64,000 nt of DNA from Polynucleobacter necessarius (GTDB lineage Bacteria > Pseudomonadota > Gammaproteobacteria > Burkholderiales > Burkholderiaceae). Shown here piece by piece: positions 17,640-25,973 of the stretch; within the stretch, counting starts at the first letter, position 1; each line of letters opens with the position of its first letter. The notes beneath the pieces are model-generated. The model was not told the DNA's origin. It searched no databases and was given only the letters and a program-made list of their open reading frames with translations. Both the position numbers and the translations under genes were made by a program. Where the stretch lies: NCBI GenBank assembly GCA_900095165.1, contig LT606947.1:1-64000 (forward strand), in the 5' to 3' direction.

Positions 17640-18824
17640 ATGAACATTCGTCGTCAAATTTTTGCAGTAGCTGCTACTGCAATGCTTGCAACCAGTGCTT
17701 ACGCTGCCGATATCAAACTTGGTGTTTCAGGACCATTCACTGGCGGCTCAGCTTCTATGGGTGTGAGTATGCGTGATGGTGTGCGTCTTACTGCGAAAGA
17801 GATTAATGCTGCTGGTGGTATCAACGGCAACAAAATCGTTTTGGTTGAGCGCGACGATGAAGCAAAAAATGAGCGCGGCGTGCAAATTGCTCAAGAATTG
17901 ATTGACAACGAAAAAGTAGTTGCGACTTTGGGTTACATCAACACTGGTGTTGCATTGGCTTCCCAACGCTTCTACCAAGATGCCAAGATTTCAGTAATGA
18001 ATAACGTTGCCACTGGTTCTATCCTAACAAAGCAATTCCCTAATGCGCCAGAAAACTATGTTTTCCGTAATGCTGCGCCTGACAACATCCGGGCTCCATT
18101 GATTGCTAAGGAAGCGGTTGAAAAGCATGGCTTGAAGAAAGTGGCAATTTTGGCTGACTCTACAAACTACGGTCAGTTGGGTCGCGAAGACTTAGAGAAG
18201 GCATTGAAGGGCTATGGTGTAACACCAGTAGCAGTTGAGAAATTCAACATTGGTGACGTTGATATGACTTCACAATTGCTCAAAGCAAAAAATGCTGGTG
18301 CAGATGTGATTTTGACTTACGCAATTGGACCTGAGTTGGCACAAATTGCTAACGGCATGGCGAAGTTGGGTTGGAAAAAACCAATGATCGGTTCATGGAC
18401 ATTGTCTATGGCAAGCTTTATTGATACAGCTGGCAAGAATGGTAACGGCGCAACAATGCCACAAACTTACATTCAGACTCCATCTACAACAGCTAAGCGT
18501 AAAGCTTTCCAAGCAGCTTACTTGAACGAATTCAAGCCAAAGAACAACAACATTGCATCTCCAGTTTCTGCAGCGCAAGGATATGACTCTGTTTACCTCT
18601 TGGCGGCAGCGATCAAGCAAGCAAACAGCACAGAAGGACCAAAGATTGTTGCAGCATTGCAAGATCTAAAGACGCCAGTTGATGGTGTTGTCATTGCTTA
18701 CAACAAACCATTCTCTGCAACTGATCACGATGCTATCAAGATGAAGGATGTAGTAATGGGCGTAGTGGAAAATGGTCGTGTTGAGTTCCTGAACGCTGAG
18801 GATGCAACTCCTAAGAAGAAGTAA
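17640..18824 (+). CDS. livJ: Branched-chain amino acid (or amide) ABC transporter substrate-binding protein
   Basis: A 394-residue periplasmic receptor of the LivJ/LivK family, with signal peptide MNIRRQIFAVAATAMLATSA and cleavage after AYA. Mature sequence begins DIKLGVSGPFTGGSASMGV, the usual start of these binding proteins. Later blocks include GVRLTAKEINAAGGINGNKI and ERDDEAKNERGVQIAQELID. A GGAGAC ribosome site precedes ATG 17640. It is followed by a strong terminator and then by the permease and ATPase genes, so it was probably expressed at a higher level than they are. Specificity (leucine/isoleucine/valine, or urea/amides) cannot be fixed from sequence. Confidence 0.9.
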   Translation: MNIRRQIFAVAATAMLATSAYAADIKLGVSGPFTGGSASMGVSMRDGVRLTAKEINAAGGINGNKIVLVERDDEAKNERGVQIAQELIDNEKVVATLGYINTGVALASQRFYQDAKISVMNNVATGSILTKQFPNAPENYVFRNAAPDNIRAPLIAKEAVEKHGLKKVAILADSTNYGQLGREDLEKALKGYGVTPVAVEKFNIGDVDMTSQLLKAKNAGADVILTYAIGPELAQIANGMAKLGWKKPMIGSWTLSMASFIDTAGKNGNGATMPQTYIQTPSTTAKRKAFQAAYLNEFKPKNNNIASPVSAAQGYDSVYLLAAAIKQANSTEGPKIVAALQDLKTPVDGVVIAYNKPFSATDHDAIKMKDVVMGVVENGRVEFLNAEDATPKKK

Positions 18825-18881
18825 TTCACCTTATAAGGCGGACAATCTGATTATTTATTTTGCACTGCAGCATTAGTAAAC

Positions 18882-18912
18882 GCAAAGCGCCGCCCAAAAA
18901 GCGGCGTTTTGC
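18882..18912 (+). terminator. GC-rich terminator/attenuator between receptor and permease genes
   Basis: Arms CGCCGC and GCGGCG around CCAAAAA, extended by GCAAA/TTTTGC, with a T run inside the 3' arm. It should reduce read-through from the receptor gene into livH, giving excess receptor over membrane complex. Confidence 0.8.
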
Positions 18913-18971
18913 TTACAATGCCGGATTCATTAATAAAACAGTTTTAAGTATTTTCTTTTAGGCCAATAAAA

Positions 18972-19850
18972 ATGTACATGCTTGCACAAATCCTCTCAAG
19001 CGGTATCGTGGTGGGGATGATCTATGCGGTAATCGCTTTCGGTTTCCAGCTAACTTTTGCCACATCAGGCACTTTGAGCTTCGGTCAGGGTGAGGCGCTG
19101 ATGTTGGGTGCTCTAGTGGGTTTAACCTGCGTAGACACTTTTGGCATGAACTATTGGGTCATGATCCCCGTAGTTTGCTTGTTTGGAATGTTGCAGGGTG
19201 GCTTTGTTGAGTTCATCGGTGTGCGTCCAGCCATCAAAATTAAATCTGAGTTTGGTTGGATTATGTCCACCATCGCACTCGGCATTATTTTCAAAAACGT
19301 AGCTGAAAATATCTGGGGTCGTGATGCATTGCCATTCCCATCACCATTACCAATGGAGCCAATGGAATTTCTCGGAGCAAACATTTTGCCCATGGAAATT
19401 TTGGTAGTGGTTGGCGCTTTGGTAATGATGATGTTGGTGGAGTTTTTCAACCGTAAAACGATTTACAGTAAAGCGGTGGTTGCAACTGCAAACGATCGCG
19501 ATGCAGCAGGTTTGATGGGTATTAACACCAGCGTAGTGATTACCTTCTCTTATGCGCTTTCTTCCTTAACTGCAGCGTTTGCGGGTGTATTGATTGCACC
19601 TCTAACATTGACTGGTGCCAGTATGGGCGGCGCCTTAGGCTTAAAAGCTTTCGCGGTGGCGATTATTGGTGGCCTCTCAAGCGGTATGGGAATCATTGTG
19701 GGTGGTTTGATTCTGGGAATCGTTGAAACAGCTACCGGTTTCTACATTTCTACTGGCTATAAAGATGTGCCAGGTTTGATCTTGCTCTTGCTAGTGCTTG
19801 CATACAAACCATCCGGCCTCTTTGGTAAATCTGCAATTAAGAAAGTTTAA
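18972..19850 (+). CDS. livH: Branched-chain amino acid ABC transporter permease LivH
   Basis: A 292-residue inner-membrane permease of the LivH type with about eight hydrophobic helices. Family blocks are present: the FATSGTLSFGQGEALMLGA start (about residue 30), a conserved NDRDAAGLMGIN cytoplasmic loop (about 174, the EAA-like contact with the ATPases), and KAFAVAIIGGLSSGMGIIVG near 232. Its last base overlaps livM (TAATG arrangement), so translation is coupled. No lesion is seen. Confidence 0.93.
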   Translation: MYMLAQILSSGIVVGMIYAVIAFGFQLTFATSGTLSFGQGEALMLGALVGLTCVDTFGMNYWVMIPVVCLFGMLQGGFVEFIGVRPAIKIKSEFGWIMSTIALGIIFKNVAENIWGRDALPFPSPLPMEPMEFLGANILPMEILVVVGALVMMMLVEFFNRKTIYSKAVVATANDRDAAGLMGINTSVVITFSYALSSLTAAFAGVLIAPLTLTGASMGGALGLKAFAVAIIGGLSSGMGIIVGGLILGIVETATGFYISTGYKDVPGLILLLLVLAYKPSGLFGKSAIKKV

Positions 19851-20845
19851 TGATGAAGAAGTCTCTAATCCCTCTATTAATTGCGATCGCGGCACTCTTT
19901 GCGCTGCCCTTATTTATTCATAATCCGTATTACATTCACTTAGTTGAAACCATTCTGATCTACACCATTTTGTTATTTGGTTTGGATATTGTGGTGGGTT
20001 ATGTCGGTCAGGTTTCCTTGGGTCACGCGGCACTGTTTGGTATCGGTTCATATACTGCTGGTGTGCTGTACTTCCACTTTGGTTGGACTATTTGGGGAAC
20101 ACTGCCTGCCTCTATCGTGGTGACTGCCATCTTCGGCGGTATCTTGGCATTGCCTGCATTAAAGGTAATCGGACCTTATTTGGCGATGGTGACCTTGGCT
20201 TTTGGAACCATTGCGCAGATTCTGATTAATGAGATGACTTGGTTGACTGAAGGCCCATTGGGTATCAAGATCCCTAAGCCCAATTTAATGGGCGTGCCGA
20301 TGACCAATGCAGAGTACTTCTGGATGGTTGGCATTATCTTGATTCTCTCCATGATCATCGTGGATCGTTTTGTGAAATCACAAATTGGTCGTGCGTTTGA
20401 GGCATTGCGTGACAGTCCAATTGCTTGTGACTGTATGGGTGTATCCGTGTATCGTTTTAAAGTGATTGCATTCGTGATCAGCGCCGGCTTTGCTGGTTTG
20501 GCTGGTTGCTTGTATGCATACTCAGAGCAATATATTTCACCAAACACTTACAACAACGAACTTGCTGTGTTGTTCTTGCTGGGTATCATCATGGGTGGAC
20601 GTAAGTCACGCCTGGGCGCTGTCATTGGTGCGGCCATCATTGTGTTGTTGCCAAAACTCTTGGACGATATCTTCTTGTTCCGTATCGTTGCTTCGATCAT
20701 CGCAGTCGTAGTGGTGGTTGGTGCTGCAATGGCATTGTCGAAAAAAGTGACAACACTAAGACGTGTATCAGTGCCTATCGCTGGCGTAGTTGGCTTGGCA
20801 GCATTCTCATTCGGGCTCAATAGCATTTTTCCGATTGGCGCTTGA
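19850..20845 (+). CDS. livM: Branched-chain amino acid ABC transporter permease LivM, C-terminal frameshift
   Basis: The second permease of the system, 331 residues as it stands. GLDIVVGYVGQVSLGHAALFGIG (its glycine-rich motif near residue 50) and EALRDSPIACDCMGVSVYRFK (ATPase-contact loop near 184) are normal. At a run of five T (20826-20830) the frame appears to have lost one T. With six T the protein continues as a further hydrophobic segment (SIFGFMILLVVYYLQNGIVG) and a basic tail to TGA 20962-20964, about 40 residues longer. That longer end would overlap the livG start, as expected in a tight operon. The shortened protein may lack its last helix; whether it works is unknown. Confidence 0.85.
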   Translation: MMKKSLIPLLIAIAALFALPLFIHNPYYIHLVETILIYTILLFGLDIVVGYVGQVSLGHAALFGIGSYTAGVLYFHFGWTIWGTLPASIVVTAIFGGILALPALKVIGPYLAMVTLAFGTIAQILINEMTWLTEGPLGIKIPKPNLMGVPMTNAEYFWMVGIILILSMIIVDRFVKSQIGRAFEALRDSPIACDCMGVSVYRFKVIAFVISAGFAGLAGCLYAYSEQYISPNTYNNELAVLFLLGIIMGGRKSRLGAVIGAAIIVLLPKLLDDIFLFRIVASIIAVVVVVGAAMALSKKVTTLRRVSVPIAGVVGLAAFSFGLNSIFPIGA

Positions 20846-20956
20846 GTATTTTTGGCTTCATGATTTTGCTGGTGGTGTACTACTTGCAAAACGGTATTGT
20901 TGGTTTTGCGAAGAGCTTCTATCAATCTATTGCCGGCAAAGCTAAAACTACTCGCG

Positions 20957-21763
20957 GTGGATGATTCCATCAGCTTTATTAGTACTGTTGCCAATAAAAA
21001 CACTGGTGAAGAGCTCTTGAAGGTGGATTCCGTATTGATGCAGTTCGGCGGCTTAAAGGCCTTGAACAATGTTGATTTGAGCATCAAGCGTGGCACTATT
21101 CATGGTCTGATCGGTCCTAACGGTTCCGGTAAGAGCACCATGATGAACGTGTTGACCGGAATTTATGTGCCTATCGCTGGTAACGTGCTCTATGCTGGCC
21201 AAAGCGTAGTTGGCCGTACATCTTCAGACATCGCACTCTCTGGTATCGCTCGCACCTTCCAGAACGTTCAACTCTTCTGTGAAATGACAGCAATCCAAAA
21301 TATTTTGGTTGGCTTGCATCACACCTTCAAATCAAGCATGGTGGAGATTGCTTTAAATCTGCCACGTTATAAGAAAGAAGAGGCTGAAGCACATGCTCGT
21401 GCAATGGCTCTCCTGAAGTTTGTTGGCTTGGATGACTTGGCAAATGAAGAAGCGCGTAACTTGCCATACGGTAAGCAACGTCTCTTGGAGATTGCCCGTG
21501 CCTTGGCATTGGATCCAGAGTTGTTCTTGTTGGATGAGCCGGCGGCTGGTTTGACGGCTCCTGACATTAAAGAACTCTTGCGCATTATTCGTAAGATCCG
21601 CGATAGCGGTATTACCTTCATCCTGATTGAGCATCACATGGATGTGGTGATGTCAGTCTGCGATACCGTTTCTGTATTGGACTTCGGTCAGAAGATTGCA
21701 GAAGGTAAGCCAGCTGAAGTTCAGGCAGACGAGAAGGTGATTCATGTCTACTTGGGTACTTAA
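20957..21763 (+). CDS. livG: Branched-chain amino acid ABC transporter ATP-binding protein LivG
   Basis: An ABC ATPase of 268 residues. I place the start at GTG 20957 (VDDSISFISTVANKNTGEEL), which overlaps the restored livM end by eight bases; a longer in-frame extension to 20897 exists but encodes the antisense-like livM tail. Walker A is GLIGPNGSGKST, the Q-loop lies in GIARTFQNVQLF, the degenerate signature is NLPYGKQRLLEIARAL, Walker B is LFLLDEPAAGL, and the switch histidine is in LIEHHMD. It pairs with LivF. Loss of the livM tail leaves about 110 bases between the livM stop and this start, so coupling may be weaker. Confidence 0.9.
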   Translation: MDDSISFISTVANKNTGEELLKVDSVLMQFGGLKALNNVDLSIKRGTIHGLIGPNGSGKSTMMNVLTGIYVPIAGNVLYAGQSVVGRTSSDIALSGIARTFQNVQLFCEMTAIQNILVGLHHTFKSSMVEIALNLPRYKKEEAEAHARAMALLKFVGLDDLANEEARNLPYGKQRLLEIARALALDPELFLLDEPAAGLTAPDIKELLRIIRKIRDSGITFILIEHHMDVVMSVCDTVSVLDFGQKIAEGKPAEVQADEKVIHVYLGT

Positions 21764-21793
21764 TCACCAGAACCATATTGAATCGGAAATACC

Positions 21794-22522
21794 ATGTTAT
21801 CTATTAAGAATCTTGAAGCAGGCTACGGCAAAGTAAAAGTTCTACACGGCATCAATATTGATGTTCCTAAAGGACAAGTCATTACTTTGATCGGGTCAAA
21901 CGGCGCCGGTAAGACAACGACCATGCGTGCGATCACCGGCATGATCAAGCCTACGGCTGGTGAGGTCACTTTGGGTGGTGAAAAAATTGACGGTTACGAT
22001 TCTCATAAAATCGCTTGCTTAGTTTTGGCGCATAGCTCAGAAGGTCGTCGTGTATTTACGACCATGTCAGTTAATGACAACCTCTTGTTAGGCGCCTTCC
22101 CACGTTTTACAGGCAGTCGTCCAAAAGGCGATATTAAGAGCGATCTAGAGCGTGCCCTAGAAATGTTCCCACGCTTAAAAGAGCGTCGCAATCAATTGGC
22201 CGGAACATTATCAGGTGGTGAGCAACAGATGTTGGCGATGGCCCGTGCAGTAATGCTCAACCCAGAGATTATTCTCTTGGATGAGCCATCAATGGGTCTG
22301 GCACCAATTTTAGTTGAGGAAGTATTTAAGATTATTTCTAACCTCAAGTCTCAAGGCGTCACGATGTTATTGGTTGAGCAGTTTGCTGCTGCAGCCCTGA
22401 ATGTTGCCGACTATGGTTATGTACTCGAGAACGGCAAGATTGCAACGCACGGTCCAGCTGACAAGTTGATGCATGATCCAGCCGTGAAAGCAGCTTACTT
22501 GGGTGGTGCTAGCGGGCACTAA
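21794..22522 (+). CDS. livF: Branched-chain amino acid ABC transporter ATP-binding protein LivF
   Basis: The 242-residue second ATPase of the transporter. Walker A is TLIGSNGAGKTTTMRAITG (about residue 33), the signature is LSGGEQQMLAMARAVM, Walker B is IILLDEPSMGLAP and the switch region is LLVEQFAAAALNVAD with the LivF-typical glutamine-phenylalanine in place of histidine-histidine. It ends the operon at a terminator (22547-22570) and shows no lesion. Confidence 0.94.
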   Translation: MLSIKNLEAGYGKVKVLHGINIDVPKGQVITLIGSNGAGKTTTMRAITGMIKPTAGEVTLGGEKIDGYDSHKIACLVLAHSSEGRRVFTTMSVNDNLLLGAFPRFTGSRPKGDIKSDLERALEMFPRLKERRNQLAGTLSGGEQQMLAMARAVMLNPEIILLDEPSMGLAPILVEEVFKIISNLKSQGVTMLLVEQFAAAALNVADYGYVLENGKIATHGPADKLMHDPAVKAAYLGGASGH

Positions 22523-22546
22523 GATTTAGCAGTATCCTGTTTGTTA

Positions 22547-22570
22547 AAAAGTCCTCGAAAGAGGGCTTTT
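22547..22570. terminator. Terminator closing the liv operon
   Basis: Arms AAAAGTCCTC and GAGGGCTTTT with a GAAA loop (one G-U pair), followed by TTCT. The A/T-rich ends make it usable from both sides, and the next gene converges on it. Confidence 0.85.
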
Positions 22571-22602
22571 TCTATTGAGATGTAATGCAGTGGCCCACTT
22601 AG

Positions 22603-23163
22603 TTAGTTTTGAAATAGTGAAATTGCCTCACGTATTAGCAGGGCGCGATAACCCATATACATAGCGACCCCTACAAATCCCAGTAGAAATAGCTTGGGGA
22701 CTAAAGCGCCCTCAGTCACTAGTTCTGAATTGAGAAGGCCCAATGCAATAGCCAAGAAGAATATGGCGCCTAGACTTAAGACAATCCAATTCTCATACTT
22801 GCTCACTTGTTGAGTCTGATTGGAATAAGCAAGCACTTGAAAGCCATTGCCTTTTTGATAACCGGAGACTGTCATGATATCGCCATCACTCACAACCATA
22901 GGTGTTGAGAATTTGGCTTCAATAGTGCGATCATCTAAATTAAATTTGGATACAAAGAAGCGCTGGTAATACACGGACGAATGATCATGAGTAGGTTTTT
23001 CAGGGTTAACGTATTCCAATAGCTCATTATTGAAATTTGTAGCCGTTCCAGAAATAGTGCTCACAGAGCTAGTTAGAAAAGAACTGGGTTTCAGTATCAT
23101 GAGTAAGGCTCCCAATAGCATGAGAGAGAAAATAAGAAAAAAAGATGGAAGTGGGCGTTTCAC
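22603..23163 (-). CDS. Membrane protein with an extracytoplasmic domain, unknown function
   Basis: A 186-residue protein that I do not recognise. A hydrophobic N-terminal helix (about residues 7-24) is followed by a roughly 95-residue polar domain rich in beta-type sequence (for example VVSDGDIMTVSGYQKGNGFQ) and two C-terminal hydrophobic helices (about 125-143 and 155-175). The topology suggests a periplasmic domain held by three helices. Its ATG overlaps the end of the broken TauE gene by four bases, so the two were probably co-transcribed with the sulfite exporter. Confidence 0.7.
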   Translation of the reverse strand: MKRPLPSFFLIFSLMLLGALLMILKPSSFLTSSVSTISGTATNFNNELLEYVNPEKPTHDHSSVYYQRFFVSKFNLDDRTIEAKFSTPMVVSDGDIMTVSGYQKGNGFQVLAYSNQTQQVSKYENWIVLSLGAIFFLAIALGLLNSELVTEGALVPKLFLLGFVGVAMYMGYRALLIREAISLFQN

Positions 23164-23965
23164 GGATTTAAAGTTAGCACACCTTTAATGAACAGGCTAA
23201 CTGCAATCACTAAAGTGAAGAGCGAGAAAATGAGTTGAGTATGCGGACCACTTAACTTTTTACCTAAGAGGAGTCCAATCAACAAGCCCCCTAGTGCCGC
23301 CACCAATATATTCAGGCTACCAGAAGCTGCCGAGAAAATTGCACCTCCACCAGTAACAATAGCAAGAACCCCGAGCGAGGTAGCAACAATCGATTTGATT
23401 GGGAGGTCGGTATAGCGTTTGAGTGCTGGGACGATGATGAAACCACCGCCAACACCCAGCAAGCCAGATAAAAAGCCTGCAATGCTACCGGCGAACATCA
23501 GTGCACGTGCACAGGGTAGGCTCCACTGGAGTTTTCCAATGGCGGGATTCATTAGGCAGGGGGTGGCTTTCTGCTTGTTTCGGGTACGCCGTAAATTTGA
23601 TTGCGAGCTTGGCCGAATAAGCGGACGGCTACATATAAGAGAATTAAGCTAAACAAAATCTGTAGTGGTGTATTTGGGAGCTGCGGAGCAAGCCAGAGCC
23701 CTATGGGTGATAGCGCTAAACCAAAGAGAGCCATGAACCCTGCTGCCTTGTAGCGCAGGATTTTATTTCTCAGGCCGAGCATAGCTCCAACACTAGAAGC
23801 TAGGGCAACGGCGCAGAGCGTAATCGGAGCTGCCTCTGCAATTGGGAGGCCCAGAAAGAAGGCTAGTAAAGGAACTGACAAAATTCCGCCCCCAGCTCCG
23901 ATGAGGCCCATAAGGAGGCCTACTAGGATACCTAGCGCTGGGCTGATGAGGGTTGAGTGGTCCAT
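23160..23965 (-). pseudogene. Sulfite exporter TauE/SafE family permease, split by one frameshift
   Basis: Two abutting frames encode the two halves of a TauE/SafE permease. The first (from ATG 23965) carries GLLMGLIGAGGGILSVPLLA, the second GFLSGLLGVGGGFIIVPALK, the duplicated glycine-rich family signature. They join at a run of five C on the coding strand (23559-23563). With six C the frames fuse into one protein of 268 residues, the normal length; as it stands the first half ends at 23552. The gene points away from the persulfide dioxygenase gene and shares its operator region, so export of sulfite produced by that pathway is the likely role. Two separate half-genes are less likely but not excluded. 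Confidence 0.82.
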
Positions 23966-23986
23966 TGCAATTTATTTTAGATTAAT

Positions 23987-24010
23987 ATATTATATAAATA
24001 TATATAATAT
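23987..24010. promoter_or_regulatory. AT-rich palindrome, likely operator of the BigR-like regulator
   Basis: A perfect inverted repeat with 10-bp arms (ATATTATATA at 23987-23996 and TATATAATAT at 24001-24010) and a four-base spacer, in the 53-base gap between the divergent TauE and dioxygenase genes. AT-rich palindromes of this kind are bound by ArsR-family BigR/SqrR repressors, and such a regulator is encoded one gene downstream. Binding here is inferred. Confidence 0.65.
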
Positions 24011-24018
24011 TTATCCAA

Positions 24019-24903
24019 TTGAAAGAAAATTGTGACCACACAGCAAATCCCGCTAATGAAGGATTTTTTGATCCAGAAACCTGGACCTACACCTATGTGG
24101 TCTATGAGGGTGATAGCAGCCCGTGCGTCATCATCGACTCTGTATTGAACTACGATCTTAAGTCAGGCAGAACCGGCACCAAATTAGCTGATGAAGTCAT
24201 TGCTTTCGTTAAAGCACACAAGCTTCAGGTAAGTTGGATTTTGGAGACCCATGCACACGCGGATCATCTAACGGCTGCCCCGTACTTGCAAAGTCATCTA
24301 GGCGGTAAGTTGGTGATTGGGGACCACATCAAAAATGTACAGACGGTATTTAAAGGTGTATTTAATCTAGATGATCGCTTTAAAGCTGACGGTGCCCAGT
24401 TTGACTACTTACTAAAAGAGGGTGAGTCACTCGCTTTTGGAAGGCTTTCCTTGAAAGCGCTTTTTGTGCCCGGCCATACCCCTGCCTGCATGGCATATGA
24501 AATCGGTGATGCAATTTTTGTGGGTGATACTCTATTTATGCCGGATGTCGGTACAGCCCGCTGTGATTTTCCAGGTGGCGATGCAAGGACACTCTATCAC
24601 TCTATTCAAAAAATCTTGTCTTACCCTGGTCAGACCAAACTCTATATGCGTCATGACTACCCGCCAAATAACCGCCCTGCGACTGGTATGACTACCGTTG
24701 CTGATGAGAAGGCAAGCAATATTCATGTGCATGATGGTGTCAGTGAGGATCAATTTGTACAGATGCGTACAGCGCGAGATAAAACCTTGGAAATGCCAAC
24801 ATTAATTTTGCCTTCTATCCAGGTGAATATTCGGGCTGGACATTTTCCTGAGCCAGATGCCAATGGCGTTGCGTACCTAAAAATTCCTTTAAACGCACTC
24901 TGA
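24019..24903 (+). CDS. Persulfide dioxygenase-like MBL-fold hydrolase (Blh/ETHE1 family)
   Basis: A 294-residue metallo-beta-lactamase-fold protein of the ETHE1/Blh group, which oxidises glutathione persulfide to sulfite in the cytoplasm. The metal motif is ETHAHADHLTAAPYL (about residue 74), with LFVPGHTPACMAYEI, an aspartate in FVGDTLFMPDVGTARCDFPGG, and the final HDYPPN histidine near 214. Single-iron coordination residues are therefore all present. The start is uncertain: TTG 24019 is the first in-frame start, and a nearby GTG is out of frame, so the extreme N-terminus could be altered. It heads a sulfide-detoxification group with the BigR-like regulator and a DUF2892 protein. Confidence 0.88.
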   Translation: MKENCDHTANPANEGFFDPETWTYTYVVYEGDSSPCVIIDSVLNYDLKSGRTGTKLADEVIAFVKAHKLQVSWILETHAHADHLTAAPYLQSHLGGKLVIGDHIKNVQTVFKGVFNLDDRFKADGAQFDYLLKEGESLAFGRLSLKALFVPGHTPACMAYEIGDAIFVGDTLFMPDVGTARCDFPGGDARTLYHSIQKILSYPGQTKLYMRHDYPPNNRPATGMTTVADEKASNIHVHDGVSEDQFVQMRTARDKTLEMPTLILPSIQVNIRAGHFPEPDANGVAYLKIPLNAL

Positions 24904-24910
24904 TTGTGAG

Positions 24911-25234
24911 ATGACGATGAATATGTCTATCTCAAAAGCGGAGTTAAAAAAGATGCAGTCATCGGCAGATGAAGCCTGCAAGCTCATGAAAGTCCTATCA
25001 AATAGGGATCGCATGATGCTTTTATGTGAAATCGGTCAAGCAGAGAAGTGCGTTGGTGAGCTAGAAGCAGCGTTAGATTTGCATCAACCAACCCTCTCAC
25101 AGCAGCTCACCGTATTGCGTAAGGAAAAGCTGGTTAAAACACGAAGAGAGGGTAAGCAGATTTATTACTCCTTCTCAAGTCAGGTCGCTGTAGCAGTCAT
25201 GAGTTTGTTATACAAGCATTACTGTAAAAAGTAA
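24911..25234 (+). CDS. bigR: ArsR-family persulfide-sensing repressor, BigR/SqrR-like
   Basis: A 107-residue winged-helix repressor. The DNA-reading helix is in LHQPTLSQQLTVLRKEKLVK (about residues 57-76), followed by the wing TRREGKQIYYSF. Two cysteines, at about residues 39 (MMLLCEIG) and 105 (KHYCKK), stand 66 residues apart, matching the spacing of the two sensing cysteines in BigR and SqrR, which form a di- or tetrasulfide bridge with persulfide and release DNA. A third cysteine (about 47) is extra. It follows the dioxygenase gene by seven bases. Several ATG codons (24911, 24917, 24923) could start it. Confidence 0.85.
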   Translation: MTMNMSISKAELKKMQSSADEACKLMKVLSNRDRMMLLCEIGQAEKCVGELEAALDLHQPTLSQQLTVLRKEKLVKTRREGKQIYYSFSSQVAVAVMSLLYKHYCKK

Positions 25235-25273
25235 TTTAAAGAATTATTTAATCGTTTTTAAAAGGAGTTCAAT

Positions 25274-25486
25274 ATGAAATGTAACGTCGGTGATATCGAT
25301 CGCATCTTAAGAATCTCAGTAGGCATTGTGCTGGTAGCGCTTGCAGCTAACGGCATCGTAGGCTGGTGGGGCTGGCTTGGTCTGATTCCTTTAGCTACTG
25401 GCATTTTCCGTTTCTGCCCGGCTTACCCATTATTGGGAATTAACTCTTGCGGAACATCTTGCGGCAAAGATTCTTGCTGCAAGTAA
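25274..25486 (+). CDS. DUF2892 (YgaP-type) membrane protein with cysteine-rich tail
   Basis: A 70-residue inner-membrane protein of the DUF2892 family, the two-helix domain that in YgaP is fused to a rhodanese. MKCNVGDIDRILRISVGI opens the family pattern, with two hydrophobic helices (about residues 12-28 and 31-50). The C-terminus is very cysteine-rich, with five cysteines in the last 12 residues or so. An AAAGGAG ribosome site precedes the ATG. Position after the BigR-like gene suggests a part in sulfane-sulfur handling; the exact job is not known. Confidence 0.85.
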   Translation: MKCNVGDIDRILRISVGIVLVALAANGIVGWWGWLGLIPLATGIFRFCPAYPLLGINSCGTSCGKDSCCK

Positions 25487-25526
25487 ATTTTCTAATGTTT
25501 GATTTAGACGTATTGAGAAATAAAAC

Positions 25527-25973
25527 TCAATGCGCCTTATTTTCATTTGGAGAACCCGCTTTTTTTGCGTACACGCCGTGCAATAAAAAGATTGCAAAGA
25601 AAGCCAGGCCAATCATCTAATGGGTTGTGATGACCTTATCTCGAATTTCTTCGGGGCCGTAGTACAATAGTGCGCCTGATATCAATAGAGTGGCTAAAAA
25701 AGCCAATTGGCTTAAGCCGCTCCACAATTTTCTCTTGAACTTGAGGCCCGCTTTGAGGTGAAAGGGTAAAACTGAGCCCAAGGCCATCGTAGCAAGCATT
25801 GCGCCAACTCCATGCCACATCAATATTGAATGAGCACCCAATACAGCGCCTTGAATATGAAATTCATGCCCAAGCAAATAGGCTGTGCCTGTAAGTGAGC
25901 AGCTCAACATGCCAATGAGAACAAGATATCTTTGCCATGCCGGCATCTTGCCAAGGCGACTGGTGTTTTTCAT
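25527..25973 (-). pseudogene. Four-helix membrane protein with paired histidines (cytochrome b-like), one nonsense codon
   Basis: Read through, about 148 residues with four hydrophobic helices. The second and third helices hold histidines suitable for heme ligation (GHEFHIQGAVLGAHSILMWH). TAG at 25617-25619 interrupts it where tryptophan is expected, and the last helix (MIGLAFFAIFLLHGVYAKK) continues in frame to TGA 25527-25529. Its ATG overlaps the apbE stop (ATGA). Position next to ApbE and an FMN-binding protein suggests it passed electrons across the membrane to the flavoprotein. It resembles DUF4405-type proteins, but I cannot confirm the family. Confidence 0.7.

Noticed and set aside
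17748..17978. Minus-strand frame with a Thr-His repeat end
   Set aside because: It is antisense to the well-supported receptor gene; the repeat comes from the receptor's codon usage.
23160..23965. Two independent half-size TauE genes working as a heterodimer
   Set aside because: One missing C in a C run fuses the two frames into a protein of normal length, and the second frame's start overlaps the first stop by only one base, so a single frameshifted gene is simpler.
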